The translations under genes and the position numbers were made by a program. Positions 6,017 through 6,914 of a stretch of DNA of 6,914 nt are shown piece after piece. The notes below the pieces were generated by a model, which was given only the letters and a program-made list of their open reading frames with translations, made no database searches and was not told the origin of the DNA. The stretch spans positions 1-6,914 of the forward strand of contig JBGTKH010000282.1 in the NCBI GenBank assembly GCA_041744735.1, in the 5' to 3' direction. Position 1 is the stretch's first letter. Each line of letters starts with the position of its first letter. This stretch comes from JBGTKH01 sp041744735. Its GTDB lineage: Bacteria; Planctomycetota; Planctomycetia; Pirellulales; Pirellulaceae.

Positions 6017-6376
6017 CTACCGAATTCCCACCGCCTCTTTCAAGCAAACGTCGACTTGCTGCATCACTGCGTCGGGCAGTTCGCCGATCTTTTGACGAAT
6101 CAATCGCTCGTCAATCGTGAAAAGATTGCCGCACGTCACAGCAGAATTGACGCGCAGGCCTGACTGCTGGCCTTCCGGCGTGGAAACATCAATGAATAAT
6201 TGTGTGGGGTCCGCGCCGACTCGAGTCACATTGCTCGTAATCATTGCGACGATCGTGCTGGTGAGTAGCCGATTTCGCTGGTCCGGTTGAACGACTAGCG
6301 CCGGGCGCACTCGTGCTCCGCTACCGCTGCTGAAAGGGTAATTGAGAATGACAACGTCGCCGCGGTTGACCTTCAT
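6017..6376 (-). CDS. MazF/PemK-family toxin, 119 aa
   Basis: Predicted endoribonuclease toxin of a type II TA pair. Family features in order: RGDVVILNYPF (5-15), the first barrel strands; VRPALVV (23-29), the conserved RPALV segment; then TIVAMITSN (residues 41-49) and GLRVNSAVTCGNLFTIDERL (77-96), the strand and loop typical of PemK-like proteins; and a final helix LPDAVMQQVDVCLKEAVGI. Length is normal for the family. The ATG at 6376 overlaps the antitoxin stop as ATGA and lacks its own ribosome binding site, pointing to coupling. The frame is open ten residues further upstream, but only inside the antitoxin gene. It appears intact. Confidence 0.92.
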   Translation of the reverse strand: MKVNRGDVVILNYPFSSGSGARVRPALVVQPDQRNRLLTSTIVAMITSNVTRVGADPTQLFIDVSTPEGQQSGLRVNSAVTCGNLFTIDERLIRQKIGELPDAVMQQVDVCLKEAVGIR

Positions 6377-6597
6377 GGTTTTTCGTAGTGGGAAGCGTCT
6401 TCCCAATCCTCCGAGGCCAAATCGGCCAGCAGCGGTTCCATTTCGCGGACATCAAAATCCGAGTCGTCCGGTGTCAGCAGTTTCATTTCTTGCTCGTACA
6501 CCTCTTTCCGCAGCACAACGCACACTTTTTCCGCGATTTTCACGACCACGGCCCGGCCTTCGTCAAGTGCTTTCAATTGTGCCGGGGAAAAAACCAT
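6373..6597 (-). CDS. Antitoxin partner of the MazF-type toxin, 74 aa
   Basis: Small protein encoded directly before the MazF-type toxin with a 4-bp overlap. MVFSPAQLKALDEGRAVVVK (1-20) and CVVLRKEVYEQ (25-35) resemble small planctomycete antitoxins with a short helix, a beta hairpin and a KEVYE/RDVFE-type helix, somewhat Phd-like. The C-terminal half is very acidic (LLTPDDSDFDVREMEPLLAD, 40-59, then LASEDWEDASH), as expected for a disordered toxin-wrapping tail. The start at 6597 has AGGAG seven bases upstream (6609-6605), the best ribosome binding site in the island. A start at 6612 would place that site inside the gene. It shares no visible similarity with the antitoxin at 5435-5671. Confidence 0.8.
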   Translation of the reverse strand: MVFSPAQLKALDEGRAVVVKIAEKVCVVLRKEVYEQEMKLLTPDDSDFDVREMEPLLADLASEDWEDASHYEKP

Positions 6598-6643
6598 GGA
6601 AAGTCTCCTCACTTTTGAATTCTAGCCAACACGGACGCCACGT

Positions 6644-6673
6644 ATTTTACCCAACCACGTCCCGCTGGTCCAA
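6644..6673 (-). promoter_or_regulatory. Candidate promoter of the MazF-type TA operon (cassette B)
   Basis: On the minus strand, TTGGAC (6673-6668) and TAAAAT (6649-6644, five of six to TATAAT) are 18 bases apart. Transcription would start near 6637, about 40 bases before the antitoxin ATG. Its boxes and spacing equal those of cassette A. CACGT flanks the -10 region on both sides (6639-6643 and 6656-6660), a possible different operator. Confidence 0.5.
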
Positions 6674-6703
6674 TTCAAGTCGGGCCAATCGCTGCGCTTG
6701 CCG

Positions 6704-6732
6704 TTGCGTTTGCGCCGTTTCTCGGCAAGAAT
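6704..6732 (+). promoter_or_regulatory. Candidate leaderless promoter of addiction-module ORF B
   Basis: TTGCGT (6704-6709), 17 bases, AAGAAT (6727-6732), six bases, ATG at 6739. It is conserved with cassette A, although the downstream gene is decayed. A second in-frame ATG at 6733 touches the -10 box and so is less likely to be the start if this promoter is used. Confidence 0.3.
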
Positions 6733-6738
6733 ATGAGC

Positions 6739-6873
6739 ATGAACGCACAATCGCAACTAATCCTCGAAACCGCCTTGGCATTGCCCGAAACGGATCGAGC
6801 AGAATTCGCAGCATCAGTGCTATGTTCAACTGCGGAAATGAGGCAAACCGCGCGAACCTATTTGTCGAATTGA
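6739..6873 (+). pseudogene. Decayed copy of the addiction-module antitoxin
   Basis: The first 27 residues (MNAQSQLILETALALPETDR, then AEFAASV) align with the addiction-module ORF at 5834 with about 20 identities. The SLIRSLD...AWAAEI part that should follow is absent: the frame reads CSTAEMRQTARTYLSN and stops at 6871-6873, giving 44 residues. A different frame stays open to 6890 but is also not family-like. This looks like a frameshift or deletion near 6826 rather than a real short protein. No cognate toxin follows within the window; 6874-6914 holds nothing recognisable. Confidence 0.6.
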
Positions 6874-6914
6874 GCGTCCCCAAGTCTTGATCCGAGAAAA
6901 ACAAACACGTCCAA

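Larger units (their letters stand above)
6636..6830. repeat. Duplicated promoter/antitoxin cassette, copy B
   Basis: Homologous to 5709-5913, in direct orientation, about 927 bases further right. Landmarks are conserved in the same order. This copy is shorter upstream of the ATG and diverges after codon 29 of the addiction-module ORF. It adjoins the MazF-type TA pair exactly as copy A adjoins the ParE-type pair. Confidence 0.85.

Noticed and set aside
5778..6904. Two minus-strand ORFs (5778-6047 and 6647-6904) sharing IVRSC...QTQ-like stretches
   Set aside because: Their similarity arises because they read the antisense of the two duplicated cassettes; they have no ribosome sites and overlap the promoters and the addiction-module ORFs.

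Overview
The window looks like planctomycete chromosome, probably of the Pirellulales type. The evidence is the style of the ABC-2 permease and its ATPase (a GFMPD motif at the Q-loop), a lipase-like protein with a YVRGF motif, several small toxin-antitoxin (TA) genes, and short GC-rich hairpin repeats of a kind I recall as dispersed in such genomes. This assignment is inference from recalled families; no marker gene is present.

Layout. Positions 57-2689 (minus strand) hold a two-gene ABC exporter operon: a 308-aa ATPase followed by a 569-aa polytopic permease, joined by an ATGA overlap. A candidate promoter lies at 2769-2796, and a hairpin with a GNRA-type loop lies just past the permease stop. 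Positions 2945-4537 (minus) encode a 530-aa cytosolic alpha/beta hydrolase with an AHSMGG nucleophile elbow. Positions 4538-4979 are non-coding and contain a long imperfect inverted repeat (4781-4921), whose two arms each carry a small hairpin with a GCAA loop on opposite strands.

From 4980 to the right edge is a TA island. It contains a short ORF whose N-terminus resembles a known planctomycete small-protein family but which then degenerates (4980-5207, plus). Next come a ParE/RelE-type toxin with its antitoxin (5163-5671, minus), a truncated addiction-module antitoxin (5834-5989, plus), a MazF/PemK-type toxin with its antitoxin (6017-6597, minus), and a second decayed copy of the same addiction-module antitoxin (6739-6873, plus).

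The most interesting structure is a duplicated cassette at about 5709-5913 and 6636-6830. Each copy holds a minus-strand promoter that reads into one TA pair and a plus-strand promoter that reads into the addiction-module gene. The cassettes are homologous, yet the TA pairs they serve are unrelated (ParE-type versus MazF-type). Both TA operons, like the ABC operon, use a 4-bp ATGA stop/start overlap. The plus-strand small ORFs lack a well-placed ribosome binding site and instead have a -10-like box six bases before the ATG, which suggests leaderless transcripts.
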